A DNA stretch of 53,185 nucleotides, taken from assembly GCA_028292665.1 (NCBI GenBank), contig JAQGLW010000028.1, positions 1 to 53,185 of the forward strand. The letters are read 5' to 3'. This stretch comes from Herminiimonas sp. GTDB lineage: Bacteria > Pseudomonadota > Gammaproteobacteria > Burkholderiales > Burkholderiaceae_D. Both the position numbers and the translations under genes were made by a program. This document shows, in pieces, positions 35,532 through 44,734 of the stretch. A model generated the notes under the pieces. That model was not told the origin of the DNA. It worked only from the letters and a program-made list of their open reading frames with translations, and searched no databases. Each line of letters opens with the position of its first letter. Position 1 is the stretch's first letter.

Positions 35532-36761
35532 TCAGGCCGTGGTGCGCCGTCTGCGATAACCGTCGAGGAAACGCGCAATTCGCCCGACCGCATCGGTCAG
35601 GTCATCCGTATTCGGCAGGAAAACGACGCGGAAGTGGTCGGTCGTCGGGCAATTGAATCCTGTCCCCTGCACAATCAGCACCCGCTCCTCGGCCAACAGT
35701 TGGTAAGCGAATTGCTGGTCATCCCCGATTGGATACATGGCGGGATCGAGCCTGGGAAACATATACAACGCAGACTTCGGCTTGACGCAGGTGACGCCGG
35801 GAATATCGGTCAACAGCCTGTATGCCAGATCGCGCTGCCGCATCAGGCGCCCGCCGGGGCCGACCAGATCGTTGATGCTCTGGTATCCGCCAAGTGCGGT
35901 CTGGATCGCATACTGGCCCGGCGCATTGGCGCACAGGCGCATCGAAGTCAGCATGTTCAAGCCTTCGATGTAATCCTTTGCGTGCTTCTTTTCGCCCGAA
36001 ACCACCATCCAGCCGGCGCGGTAACCGCAAGAACGATAATTTTTCGACAAGCCGTTGAATGTGATAAACAACACATCATCCGCCAACGACGCGAGCGAAG
36101 TATGGGTAGCGGCGTCATACAGCACCTTGTCGTAAATTTCGTCGGCGAATATGATCAATTGATGCTGGCGCGCAAGTTCGACGATTTGCTGCAATAGTTC
36201 AACCGGATACAGCGCGCCGGTCGGATTATTCGGATTGATGACGACGATGGCCTTGGTATTGGAAGTGATTTTTTTCTTGATATCGCCAATATCGGGGAAC
36301 CAATCGGCCTGTTCATCGCACACATAATGCACCGGTTTGCCGCCCGACAGGCTGACTGCGGCGGTCCACAATGGATAGTCGGGAGCAGGTACCAGCACTT
36401 CGTCGCCGGTATTGAGCAGCGCATTCATGCTCATGACGATCAATTCCGACGCGCCATTGCCCAGATATACATCGTCAATCGTGACGCCTGCAATTTTCTT
36501 TTCCTGCGTGTAATGCATGATCGACTTGCGCGGCGCAAACAGCCCTTTGGAGTCGGTGTAGCCCGACGCATTGGACATGTTGCGAATCATGTCCTGCACA
36601 ATTTCGTCAGGCGCGTCGAAACCGAACACGGCAAGGTTGCCTATATTCAATTTAATGATCTTATGGCCTTCTTCCTCCATCTGCCTGGCTTTTTCCAAAA
36701 CGGGGCCGCGGATGTCGTAACAAACGTCTGCCAGTTTTTTCGATTTCTGAATCGGTCGCAC
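35532..36761 (-). CDS. alaA: Alanine-synthesising aminotransferase AlaA
   Basis: The protein closely follows E. coli AlaA along its length (IQKSKKLADVCYDIRGP, PAPDYPLWTAAVSL, INPNNPTGA, IIFADEIYDK, FNGLSKNYR with PLP lysine K240, SMRLCANAPGQYAIQTALGGYQS). It makes alanine from pyruvate and glutamate. I chose the GTG at 36761, which matches the E. coli start and gives 409 residues; a GTG at 36812 would add 17. An odd point is LNIGNLAVFGF, where relatives have GNPAPFGF. alaA-hom-thrC is a common order in related bacteria. Confidence 0.92.
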   Translation of the reverse strand: MRPIQKSKKLADVCYDIRGPVLEKARQMEEEGHKIIKLNIGNLAVFGFDAPDEIVQDMIRNMSNASGYTDSKGLFAPRKSIMHYTQEKKIAGVTIDDVYLGNGASELIVMSMNALLNTGDEVLVPAPDYPLWTAAVSLSGGKPVHYVCDEQADWFPDIGDIKKKITSNTKAIVVINPNNPTGALYPVELLQQIVELARQHQLIIFADEIYDKVLYDAATHTSLASLADDVLFITFNGLSKNYRSCGYRAGWMVVSGEKKHAKDYIEGLNMLTSMRLCANAPGQYAIQTALGGYQSINDLVGPGGRLMRQRDLAYRLLTDIPGVTCVKPKSALYMFPRLDPAMYPIGDDQQFAYQLLAEERVLIVQGTGFNCPTTDHFRVVFLPNTDDLTDAVGRIARFLDGYRRRRTTA

Positions 36762-36953
36762 GAGTTCTATACCTTGTGGTTTTTGATGCAAAATAACGGT
36801 ACGATGTTGCACCGCGATAAAAGGTCCATTTTGCCGAAAGCGCTCCGTTTTATCAATCTATAACGGTCGGTTTCAAGCGGAAAACGCTACAATGCCGCAT
36901 CTTTCTCCTGTAATTATTCGAAATTCTCGCGTAACGGCGCAATTTCCAACATT

Positions 36954-37343
36954 ATGAAGCTCCATCCCACTTCTACTCAGCAATATCAAACGATCACTGC
37001 ATACGATGATGCAGGCGTTGAAATCAACGCCGTGCGCTTTGAGCATAGCCTGATTGTATTGCCTGAAGCCGCTCCCGCGACTTGGCCGGTTGCATCATTC
37101 GATGCATTGACGGTTGCGCATTTCGATCTGATCGAGGCAACCAAACCGGATGTAGTGATCCTCGGCACCGGGCAGCGCCAACGCTTTGTGCATCCGAAAT
37201 TGACAACCGCCCTCACCGCACGTCGCATCGGAGTCGAATCGATGGACAATCAGGCCGCTTGCCGTACTTACAACATCCTGATGGCAGAAGGCCGCAAGGT
37301 CGCGCTGGCACTGATTATCGAAACACCGGTAAAGACCTTATGA
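36954..37343 (+). CDS. Mth938-like domain protein (DUF498)
   Basis: The 129-residue protein matches the Mth938/DUF498 fold, related to mitochondrial NDUFAF3: DVVILGTGQRQRFVHPKL and the GVESMDNQAACRTYNILMAEGRKVALALI end are characteristic. The bacterial role is unknown. It is first in the plus-strand run and overlaps arnT by 4 bp (ATGA at 37340-37343), so it is translationally coupled to the lipid A genes. It is divergent from alaA. Confidence 0.88.
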   Translation: MKLHPTSTQQYQTITAYDDAGVEINAVRFEHSLIVLPEAAPATWPVASFDALTVAHFDLIEATKPDVVILGTGQRQRFVHPKLTTALTARRIGVESMDNQAACRTYNILMAEGRKVALALIIETPVKTL

Positions 37344-39001
37344 ATAATCTGCACAAATCCAAAGCCCTCGTCTGGGGACTGCTCCTCGCTTTCTGCATCG
37401 TCTGGTTTTATGGATTGGGCGCACGCACTTTGGTGCCGACAGATGAAGGCCGTTATGCGGAAATGGCGCGTGAGATGATCACCACCAACGACTGGATCAC
37501 GCCTCGCTTGAACGGCATCAAATATTTTGAAAAGCCGCCGCTGCAGAACTGGATGAATGCATTGACCTTCGAACTGTTCGGCCTCGGAGAATGGCAGGCG
37601 CGGCTGTGGACAGGCCTGAACGGCTTGCTCGGCATCGTATTGGTCGCGCATGCCGGACGGCGAGTTTTCAACGAGCGCGTCGGATTCACCGCAGCAGTGG
37701 TATTGGCATCGAGCTTCTTATGGGCTGCACTGTCGCATGTCAATACATTGGACATGGGTTTGTCGGGAATGATGACGCTGGCGCTTTGCGCCTTGTTGCT
37801 GGGGCAGCGCAATGACGCAAGTGCGCGCGAACGACGCAACTGGATGCTGGTCTGCTGGGTCGGAATGGCATTGGCCGTGCTATCCAAGGGACTGGTCGGA
37901 ATTGTCCTGCCGGGCGCAGTGCTGGTGCTTTATACATTGCTGTCGCGCGATTGGGCAATCTGGAAGCGGCTGCATTCAGGCTTCGGATTGCTGATTTTTT
38001 TCCTGATCACGACGCCATGGTTTGTCATGGTGTCGCTGAAAAATCCGGAGTTTCCCTATTTTTTCTTTATCCATGAGCACTTGCAGCGCTTCACCAGCAA
38101 TGTTCATAACCGTGCGGGACCATGGTATTACTTCATCCCGATCCTGTTGCTCGGCATCGTGCCGTGGCTCGGTGTGCTGGCGCAAAGTCTATGGGAAGGA
38201 CGACATGACACAACAAGCGGTTTTCAGCCGAAAAAAATGTTGCTGGTCTGGTCCGTGTTCATCTTTTTCTTTTTCAGCATTTCCGGCTCCAAGCTGCCTT
38301 CCTATATTCTGCCTATTTTCCCGGCATTGGCGCTATTGATCGCGTGCTACCTTGAAAAAGCATCTTACAAAGCCGTTGTCTTCGCAGCGGGATTGCTCGC
38401 GCTTTTCAGCGCAGTCGGATTGATTTTTGTACCCAGAATTCCAATGCTCGGAGCCAAAGCCTACGAACTGCCGTTGTATCAATCCTATGCGTATTGGATT
38501 GGCGCGGCAGCGATTGTGGGGCTGTCAGGCAGTCTGGTCTCAATCTGGCTCGCGCGGCGTCAGAAGGAGTCGGCAATCGTGATCCTGGCCGTAACCGGCT
38601 TCATCGGCGGACAACTATTGATGTTAGGCCACGAGCCGCTCGGCCGTTATGCAGCGGGCATTTTACATGTCCCCGCGATTCAGGCCGAACTGACACCGCA
38701 GACTCCGATTTATGCGGTTGGGCAGTACGAGCAGGCGTTGCCGTTCTACCTGCGCCGTACATTGATTCTGGTCGAGCATGCGGATGAAATGGAATTCGGG
38801 CTGCAACAAGAACCTCAACTATGGTTGCCAAAACGTGACGACTTCATCGCAAAATGGACTGCGGGTCAAGTCAGCGGCAGCAAGGCTATCGCGATTCTTA
38901 GTCCAGGCATCTATGCGGATTTCCAAAAGCGCGGCGTACCGATGCGCGTCATCGGGCAAGATCCGCGTCGCGTGATCGTCACCAACGATCTCAAAAAATG
39001 A
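37340..39001 (+). CDS. arnT: Lipid A L-Ara4N transferase (ArnT/PMT family 39 glycosyltransferase)
   Basis: The 553-residue inner membrane protein has about twelve membrane segments. Near the N terminus it carries PTDEGRYAEMAREM, with the acidic DEGRYAE motif of the ArnT active site, and KYFEKPPLQNWM follows. ArnT moves 4-amino-4-deoxy-L-arabinose from undecaprenyl phosphate to lipid A, which lowers polymyxin binding. The start at 37340 is set by overlap with the Mth938 gene. The neighbours arnB, arnC, arnA and arnD confirm the assignment over other GT39 enzymes. Confidence 0.93.
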   Translation: MNNLHKSKALVWGLLLAFCIVWFYGLGARTLVPTDEGRYAEMAREMITTNDWITPRLNGIKYFEKPPLQNWMNALTFELFGLGEWQARLWTGLNGLLGIVLVAHAGRRVFNERVGFTAAVVLASSFLWAALSHVNTLDMGLSGMMTLALCALLLGQRNDASARERRNWMLVCWVGMALAVLSKGLVGIVLPGAVLVLYTLLSRDWAIWKRLHSGFGLLIFFLITTPWFVMVSLKNPEFPYFFFIHEHLQRFTSNVHNRAGPWYYFIPILLLGIVPWLGVLAQSLWEGRHDTTSGFQPKKMLLVWSVFIFFFFSISGSKLPSYILPIFPALALLIACYLEKASYKAVVFAAGLLALFSAVGLIFVPRIPMLGAKAYELPLYQSYAYWIGAAAIVGLSGSLVSIWLARRQKESAIVILAVTGFIGGQLLMLGHEPLGRYAAGILHVPAIQAELTPQTPIYAVGQYEQALPFYLRRTLILVEHADEMEFGLQQEPQLWLPKRDDFIAKWTAGQVSGSKAIAILSPGIYADFQKRGVPMRVIGQDPRRVIVTNDLKK

Positions 39002-39011
39002 AAGCCAATCC

Positions 39012-39383
39012 ATGAGTGCAACGACTTTCGGCTTCATCTTTACCGGCATCTGCTTGAATGCCTTGGCGCAATTGTTGCTCAAGGCCGGCACCAATGCTGT
39101 CGGTGCAATCCATTTAACGGCTGAAAACTGGCTACCCACCGGCTTGAAGCTGGCGGCACAATTGCCGATCCTCGGCGGCCTGACCTGTTATGTGGTATCA
39201 GTATTGGTCTGGATCATAGGTTTGTCCCGGGTGGATGTCACGATCGCCTATCCGATGTTATCGCTGGGCTATATTATCAATGCGATCGGTGCGTGGTATT
39301 TTCTGGGTGAAACGGTTTCGGCACAGCGGATACTGGCAATCGTCGTGATCATTGTCGGCGTAGCGCTGCTGGCCCGCAGTTGA
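39012..39383 (+). CDS. Ara4N-phosphoundecaprenol flippase subunit (ArnE/ArnF-like, SMR fold)
   Basis: The 123-residue protein has four membrane segments of the small multidrug resistance/EamA type (LNALAQLLLKAGT at the start, SRVDVTIAYPMLSLGYIINAI, then GETVSAQRILAIVVIIVGVALL). In enterobacteria ArnE and ArnF together flip Ara4N-phosphoundecaprenol to the periplasmic side. Here only one such gene lies in the cluster, so it may act as a homodimer. It sits between arnT and arnB. Confidence 0.85.
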   Translation: MSATTFGFIFTGICLNALAQLLLKAGTNAVGAIHLTAENWLPTGLKLAAQLPILGGLTCYVVSVLVWIIGLSRVDVTIAYPMLSLGYIINAIGAWYFLGETVSAQRILAIVVIIVGVALLARS

Positions 39384-39466
39384 CGCACCGTTTTGTAAAA
39401 TGAACCGGCTTGTTGATAATCGGATCTCCTTTTATATTCAATTCTGCATTTTTTAGTCCCGAACCC

Positions 39467-40588
39467 ATGACCCAGCCTTTTCTTCCGTTTTCCAAACCTA
39501 CCATCGATGAGGCAACGATTGCCGCCGTCGCTGACGTCTTACGCTCCGGCTGGATCACCAGCGGGCCGAAGGTCCAGGCATTCGAAACGATGCTGTCCGA
39601 ATATTTCGGCGGCCGTCCGGTGCGCACTTTCAACTCAGGCACCTGCACGATGGAAATCGCACTGCGCGTCGCCGGCATCGGCCCCGGCGATGAAGTAATC
39701 ACGACGCCGATCTCTTGGGTGGCAACCGCAAACGTGATTATCGAAGTCGGTGCAACGCCGGTATTTGCCGATATCGATCCGGTCACACACAACATCGATC
39801 TGGATCAGGTCGAAGCCGCCATTACACCCCGGACGAAAGCGATCATCCCGGTTTATTTATCGGGTCTGCCGATCGACATGGATCGGTTGTACGCGTTGGC
39901 CGCGAAACATAACCTGCGCATCGTCGAGGATGCGGCGCAAGCGATCGGATCGAGCTGGAAAGGCAAGCGCATCGGAACATTCGGCGATTTGGTATCGTTC
40001 AGCTTCCAGGCCAACAAGAACGTCACGACTTCCGAAGGCGGCTGCCTGGTGTTGAACAACGCAGATGAAACCCGCCTGGCTGAAAAGTACCGTCTCCAAG
40101 GCGTCACCCGGAACGGCTTCGATGGCATCGACGTCGATGTGCTGGGCGGCAAATTCAATATGACCGACATCGCCGCCACCATCGGCCTGGGCCAATTTGC
40201 CCGGATTGAAGCTATTACCGCCAAGCGCCGGGCATTGGCAAAGCATTATTTCGCTGCTTTCGGTACCGGGTTCGAAGCCCGATCCGGCGCGCAGTTGCCG
40301 GTTGCCGATTTCGAGCATTCCAACTGGCATATGTTCCAGATCGTGTTGCCGCAACGAATAACACGCGCCGACTTCATGGAAAAAATGATGGCTAAAAATA
40401 TCGGAATCGGCTATCACTATCCGGCGATTCATTTGTTTACACTGTATCGCGAACGCGGCTTCAAGGAAGGCATGTTTCCGATTGCCGAACGGGTCGGACG
40501 ACGCATCGTGACGCTGCCGATGTTTACAGCGATGACCGAAAACGATGTCGAGCGCGCAGTGGACGCGGTAAAATCAGTGCTTCAATAG
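39467..40588 (+). CDS. arnB: UDP-4-amino-4-deoxy-L-arabinose aminotransferase ArnB
   Basis: ArnB converts UDP-4-keto-arabinose to UDP-Ara4N with glutamate and PLP. The 373-residue protein belongs to the DegT/DnrJ/EryC1/StrS family: FNSGTCTMEIALRVAGIGPGDEVI, EDAAQAIGSSWKGKRIG, and the PLP lysine K184 in FQANKNVTTSEGG. ATG at 39467 matches the family start; the longer open frame from 39410 is leader. It is followed directly by arnC. Confidence 0.94.
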   Translation: MTQPFLPFSKPTIDEATIAAVADVLRSGWITSGPKVQAFETMLSEYFGGRPVRTFNSGTCTMEIALRVAGIGPGDEVITTPISWVATANVIIEVGATPVFADIDPVTHNIDLDQVEAAITPRTKAIIPVYLSGLPIDMDRLYALAAKHNLRIVEDAAQAIGSSWKGKRIGTFGDLVSFSFQANKNVTTSEGGCLVLNNADETRLAEKYRLQGVTRNGFDGIDVDVLGGKFNMTDIAATIGLGQFARIEAITAKRRALAKHYFAAFGTGFEARSGAQLPVADFEHSNWHMFQIVLPQRITRADFMEKMMAKNIGIGYHYPAIHLFTLYRERGFKEGMFPIAERVGRRIVTLPMFTAMTENDVERAVDAVKSVLQ

Positions 40589-40602
40589 AAAACCAATACT
40601 TG

Positions 40603-41583
40603 ATGAAACCAGAACTCTCCGTCGTCATTCCCATTTATAACGAAGAGGCCGGCCTTGCCAAGTTGTTCGCACGGCTCTATCCGGCTCTCGATGCGCTCGG
40701 TCTCGCTTACGAGATCGTGTTCGTCAACGACGGCAGCCGCGATCACTCTGCCGCGATACTTGCCGACCAGTTCCGAAATCGCCCGGATGTGACGCGCGTC
40801 GTACTGTTCAACGGTAATTACGGCCAGCACATGGCGATTCTCGCCGGCTTCGAAGAAACGCGCGGCGAGATCGTGGTTACTCTCGACGCCGACCTGCAGA
40901 ATCCACCGGAAGAAATCGGCAACCTGATTGCCAAAATGCGTGAAGGTTACGACTATGTCGGATCGATCCGGCGCGAACGCCAGGATTCCGCATGGCGTAC
41001 TTATGCATCGCGAATGATGAATCGCCTGCGCGAAAAAATCACGCACATCAAGATGACCGATCAGGGCAACATGCTGCGTGCATATGGCCGCAACGTAATC
41101 AACCTGATCAATCAATGCAGCGAGGTCAATACGTTCATCCCGGCGCTTGCCTATACCTTTTCGCGCAATCCGACCGAGATCATCGTTGAACATGAAGAGC
41201 GCGCCGCAGGCGAATCGAAATACTCCTTCTATAGCCTGGTGCGCCTGAATTTCGATCTGGTGACCGGCTTTTCGCTGGTGCCGCTGCAGTTCTTTTCGAT
41301 GCTGGGCATCGGGCTGTCCTTTATGTCCGCCGCGCTCTTTTTCGTACTGCTGGTCCGGCGCTTCGTTATCGGTGCCGAGGTTGAAGGCGTGTTCACGTTA
41401 TTTGCAATTACCTTCTTTCTGATCGGCGTGATCCTGTTCGGCATCGGACTGGTGGGCGAATATGTCGGGCGTATCTATCAGCAGGTGCGCGGCCGGCCCC
41501 GCTATGTCGTTCAGGCGGTCTTGCAGGAAACCACCGACCAGAGAAGGCAGGCGGCGCGTACATCGGTAGGAAGCCCGTCCTGA
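40603..41583 (+). CDS. arnC: Undecaprenyl-phosphate 4-deoxy-4-formamido-L-arabinose transferase ArnC
   Basis: The 326-residue protein is a family 2 glycosyltransferase with VVIPIYNEEAG, VFVNDGSRDHS and TLDADLQNPPEEI (metal-binding DAD), and two C-terminal membrane segments (FSMLGIGLSFMSAALFFVLL and LFAITFFLIGVILFGIGLVG). It moves formylated Ara4N from UDP to undecaprenyl phosphate on the cytoplasmic face. Its stop overlaps the next start as TGATG at 41581-41585. Confidence 0.93.
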   Translation: MKPELSVVIPIYNEEAGLAKLFARLYPALDALGLAYEIVFVNDGSRDHSAAILADQFRNRPDVTRVVLFNGNYGQHMAILAGFEETRGEIVVTLDADLQNPPEEIGNLIAKMREGYDYVGSIRRERQDSAWRTYASRMMNRLREKITHIKMTDQGNMLRAYGRNVINLINQCSEVNTFIPALAYTFSRNPTEIIVEHEERAAGESKYSFYSLVRLNFDLVTGFSLVPLQFFSMLGIGLSFMSAALFFVLLVRRFVIGAEVEGVFTLFAITFFLIGVILFGIGLVGEYVGRIYQQVRGRPRYVVQAVLQETTDQRRQAARTSVGSPS

Positions 41584-42494
41584 TGCGCGCTGTCGTCTTT
41601 GCCTATCACAACGTGGGTGTGCGTTGCCTCAAGGTGCTGCTGGCGCGTGGCGTCGATGTTGCACTGGTTGTAACGCATGAAGACAATCCGGCGGAAACCA
41701 TCTGGTTCGATTCGGTTGCGGCAGTGTGCCGGGAGCATGGCATCACATTCGTCACGCCGTCCGATCCGAAAATACCCGAACTATTAACGCAGGTAAAGGC
41801 TGCGCAGCCCGATTTCATTTTCAGTTTTTATTATCGGCATATGCTGCCGCTGGAATTGCTGACATCCGCCAGGCACGGCGCCTACAATATGCACGGCTCG
41901 CTGTTGCCCCGGTACCGCGGCCGCGTACCGGTCAACTGGGCAGTGCTGCACGGCGAGACGGAAACCGGTGCAACCTTGCACGAAATGGCCGTCAAGCCCG
42001 ATGCCGGCGCCATCATTGCGCAAACCTCGGTACCGATTTTGCCGGACGATACCGCATATGAAGTATTCGGGAAAGTGACTGTCGCTGCAGAACAGACGCT
42101 ATGGAGTGCGCTGCCGGCAATGCTGGCCGGCCGAGCGCCCAAGCTGCCGAACGACTTGTCCAAAGGCAGCTATTTCGGCGGCCGCAAACCGGAAGACGGC
42201 CGTATCGATTGGACGCAACCGGCACAAACGGTTTACAACCTGCATCGTGCCGTCGCCCCTCCTTATCCCGGTGCCTGGACGGTCATTGCCGGCAAAACTG
42301 CGGTGATCGGCTCCGCCCGTTTATCAACCCGGCCAATGCCAAATTTGCCCCAAGGCTTGGCTGTAGTGGATAATTGCATATTTGGCGTGTGCGGCGATGG
42401 CCGTGCGCTACTGATTCACGAATTACTGGCGGATGGAAAACCTGTCCTGCCGGAAAAATTACAGCACATCCTGGCAGTGTCATCCCGCGCCTAG
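41583..42494 (+). CDS. UDP-Ara4N formyltransferase (ArnA N-terminal half as a separate protein)
   Basis: The 303-residue protein matches the formyltransferase domain of E. coli ArnA: NMHGSLLPRYRGRVPVNWAVLHGE and KPDAGAIIAQ. The catalytic N102, H104 and D140 fall at the same positions as in E. coli. It formylates UDP-Ara4N using 10-formyl-tetrahydrofolate. In enterobacteria this is fused to a decarboxylase; here that second activity is the next gene. It overlaps arnC by 1 bp. Related free-standing formyltransferases are annotated only as formyltransferase, so the symbol is left empty. Confidence 0.9.
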   Translation: MRAVVFAYHNVGVRCLKVLLARGVDVALVVTHEDNPAETIWFDSVAAVCREHGITFVTPSDPKIPELLTQVKAAQPDFIFSFYYRHMLPLELLTSARHGAYNMHGSLLPRYRGRVPVNWAVLHGETETGATLHEMAVKPDAGAIIAQTSVPILPDDTAYEVFGKVTVAAEQTLWSALPAMLAGRAPKLPNDLSKGSYFGGRKPEDGRIDWTQPAQTVYNLHRAVAPPYPGAWTVIAGKTAVIGSARLSTRPMPNLPQGLAVVDNCIFGVCGDGRALLIHELLADGKPVLPEKLQHILAVSSRA

Positions 42495-42540
42495 CAACGG
42501 ATCTCAAACCACCAAGCCACAAAGGAATTCAAGCGTTTGA

Positions 42541-42565
42541 GATTCCCGGATTCATGCGGAATGAC
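42541..42565. repeat. dRS3-like short repeat between the two arnA halves
   Basis: GATTCCCGG then a few bases and GCGGAATGAC form a short dyad similar to the one at 35483-35512. It lies in the 93-bp gap between the formyltransferase and decarboxylase genes, the only sizeable gap inside the arn operon. Confidence 0.35.
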
Positions 42566-42587
42566 AACATCGATAAAGATAGCGAAC

Positions 42588-43643
42588 ATGAAAAAAGTCC
42601 TCATCCTCGGCGTCAATGGTTTCATCGGCCATCACCTGTCCAAACGCATTCTGGAAACCACCGACTGGCACGTCTACGGCATGGACATGATGACCGACCG
42701 CATCACCGACCTGCTCGACAATGACGCCTATAAATCGCGCATGCACTTTTTCGAAGGCGATATCACGATCAACAAGGAATGGGTCGAGTACCATGTCAAA
42801 AAATGCGACGTTATCCTGCCGCTGGTGGCGATCGCGACGCCCTCGACCTATGTAAAGCAGCCGCTGCGCGTTTTCGAGCTCGACTTCGAAGCTAATCTGC
42901 CGATGGTGCGTTCCGCCGCCAAGTACAAAAAGCACCTGGTCTTTCCATCCACATCCGAAGTCTACGGCATGTGTCACGATGAAGAATTCGATCCGGAAGA
43001 ATCGGAATTGATTTGCGGACCGATCAACAAACCGCGCTGGATTTATTCGTGCGCCAAGCAATTGATGGACCGCGTGATCTGGGGCTATGGCATGGAAGCA
43101 GGATTGAATTTCACGCTGTTCCGTCCATTCAACTGGATCGGCGCCGGACTCGATTCGATTCACACGCCGAAAGAAGGCAGCTCGCGCGTCGTGACGCAAT
43201 TTTTCGGCCATATCGTGCGCGGCGAAAACATTTCACTGGTCGATGGCGGACAGCAAAAACGTGCATTCACCTATATCGACGACGGTATCGATGCGTTGAT
43301 GAAAATCATCGACAACAAGGATGGCATCGCCAGCGGCAAAATCTACAATATCGGCAATCCGGTCAATAATTATTCGATCCGCGATCTGGCCGGCATGATG
43401 CTGAAACTGGCGGCCGAATATCCGGAATACGCAGATTCGGCGAAGAAAGTAAAACTGGTCGAAACCACATCCGCCGCCTATTACGGCAAAGGGTATCAGG
43501 ACGTGCAAAACCGCGTGCCGAAAATAACGAACACCTGTGAAGAACTGGATTGGAAACCCACCACAGCAATGGCCGATACGCTGCGCAATATTTTTGATGC
43601 GTATCGCGGTCAGGTAGGCGAAGCAAGGGCATTGATGGACTGA
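42588..43643 (+). CDS. UDP-glucuronate decarboxylase (ArnA C-terminal half as a separate protein)
   Basis: The 351-residue protein matches the C-terminal domain of E. coli ArnA: NAD motif GVNGFIGHHL at 8-17, catalytic S123/E124 in STSEVYG, and Y153/K157 in YSCAKQ. It oxidatively decarboxylates UDP-glucuronic acid to UDP-4-keto-arabinose, the substrate of ArnB. ATG at 42588 gives the family start MKKVLILGVNGFIG. No UDP-glucose dehydrogenase is in this window, so UDP-glucuronate must come from elsewhere. Confidence 0.92.
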   Translation: MKKVLILGVNGFIGHHLSKRILETTDWHVYGMDMMTDRITDLLDNDAYKSRMHFFEGDITINKEWVEYHVKKCDVILPLVAIATPSTYVKQPLRVFELDFEANLPMVRSAAKYKKHLVFPSTSEVYGMCHDEEFDPEESELICGPINKPRWIYSCAKQLMDRVIWGYGMEAGLNFTLFRPFNWIGAGLDSIHTPKEGSSRVVTQFFGHIVRGENISLVDGGQQKRAFTYIDDGIDALMKIIDNKDGIASGKIYNIGNPVNNYSIRDLAGMMLKLAAEYPEYADSAKKVKLVETTSAAYYGKGYQDVQNRVPKITNTCEELDWKPTTAMADTLRNIFDAYRGQVGEARALMD

Positions 43644-44588
43644 TTGGTGCCACTTCTCACACTAAAAATCGATGTCGACACCTACCGCGGTACGCGCGAG
43701 GGCGTACCGAATCTTGTGCGGCTGCTGCAAAAGCACCGGGCCGGCGCAAGCTTCCTGTTCTCGCTCGGTCCGGACCATACCGGTTGGGCATTGCGACGCG
43801 CATTCCGTCCCGGTTTTTTCCAGAAAGTGTCGCGCACCTCGGTAATCGAACATTACGGATTGAAGACGCTGATGTACGGTGTGCTGTTGCCTGCACCGGA
43901 TATCGGAAAAGATTGTGCGTCCGATATGCGGACAGTGCAGGATGCCGGCTTTGAATGCGGCATTCACACTTGGGATCATGTCGTCTGGCAAGACAACGTG
44001 CGGCATCGTGACGCCGGCTGGACCAGAAAGCTGATGCAGCAGGCCTTCAACCGCTTTACCGATATCTTCGGCCGGCCGCCACAGACACATGGCGCTGCAG
44101 GCTGGCAAATGAATGAGCATGCGTTTGCGCAGCTGGATGCATTCGGCATGGCCTATGCGTCAGATGGCCGGGCAATGCTCACCGAAGCCGGCGCACTGGC
44201 TGAATCGTCGGCAGGACCGCATCGGTTACAGATACTTGGTAAAACCTTGTCTTGCATTCAGCTGCCGACCACTTTGCCTACGCTGGATGAATTGCTCGGA
44301 CGCACTATTGACGGCGTACATATTGACGGTTCAAATATCGCAGCAACGATCCTCAAATTGACCGAGTCGCCGCGCGATCATGTATTCACCCTGCATGCAG
44401 AGCTTGAAGGACAAAAACTTGCCCCAATCTTTGATCAATTGCTGCAAGGATGGCGGGCTCAAGGTTATGATTTGGTATCCATGGCCGATCATTATCAAAA
44501 AGTTAAAACCACCTTATTGCCGACTTTTTCAGTCAGTTGGGCCGAATTGCCGGGCCGCTCCGGGGAATTAATCGTTCAGTCGGCTTAG
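43644..44588 (+). CDS. arnD: 4-deoxy-4-formamido-L-arabinose-phosphoundecaprenol deformylase ArnD
   Basis: ArnD removes the formyl group from the lipid-linked sugar before flipping. The 314-residue protein is of the polysaccharide deacetylase type, with LKIDVDTYRGTREGVP, the metal-site CGIHTWDHV and GAAGWQMNEHAF. The start is TTG at 43644 or GTG at 43647, both directly after the preceding stop, and I cannot choose firmly. It is the last gene of the operon. A weak hairpin follows near 44633-44655. Confidence 0.93.
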   Translation: MVPLLTLKIDVDTYRGTREGVPNLVRLLQKHRAGASFLFSLGPDHTGWALRRAFRPGFFQKVSRTSVIEHYGLKTLMYGVLLPAPDIGKDCASDMRTVQDAGFECGIHTWDHVVWQDNVRHRDAGWTRKLMQQAFNRFTDIFGRPPQTHGAAGWQMNEHAFAQLDAFGMAYASDGRAMLTEAGALAESSAGPHRLQILGKTLSCIQLPTTLPTLDELLGRTIDGVHIDGSNIAATILKLTESPRDHVFTLHAELEGQKLAPIFDQLLQGWRAQGYDLVSMADHYQKVKTTLLPTFSVSWAELPGRSGELIVQSA

Positions 44589-44734
44589 TGTTCATCGAAT
44601 GCGCTATAAACAATGCGATTACGACGAAGTTGAAGCCCCCATTTTCAGGCTTTAGATGAGCAACAGTACTGAAGAATCGCCGTCCGGTCGAATTGACCTT
44701 GACAAATTTACATCTCGCGACAAACGCATTAATT

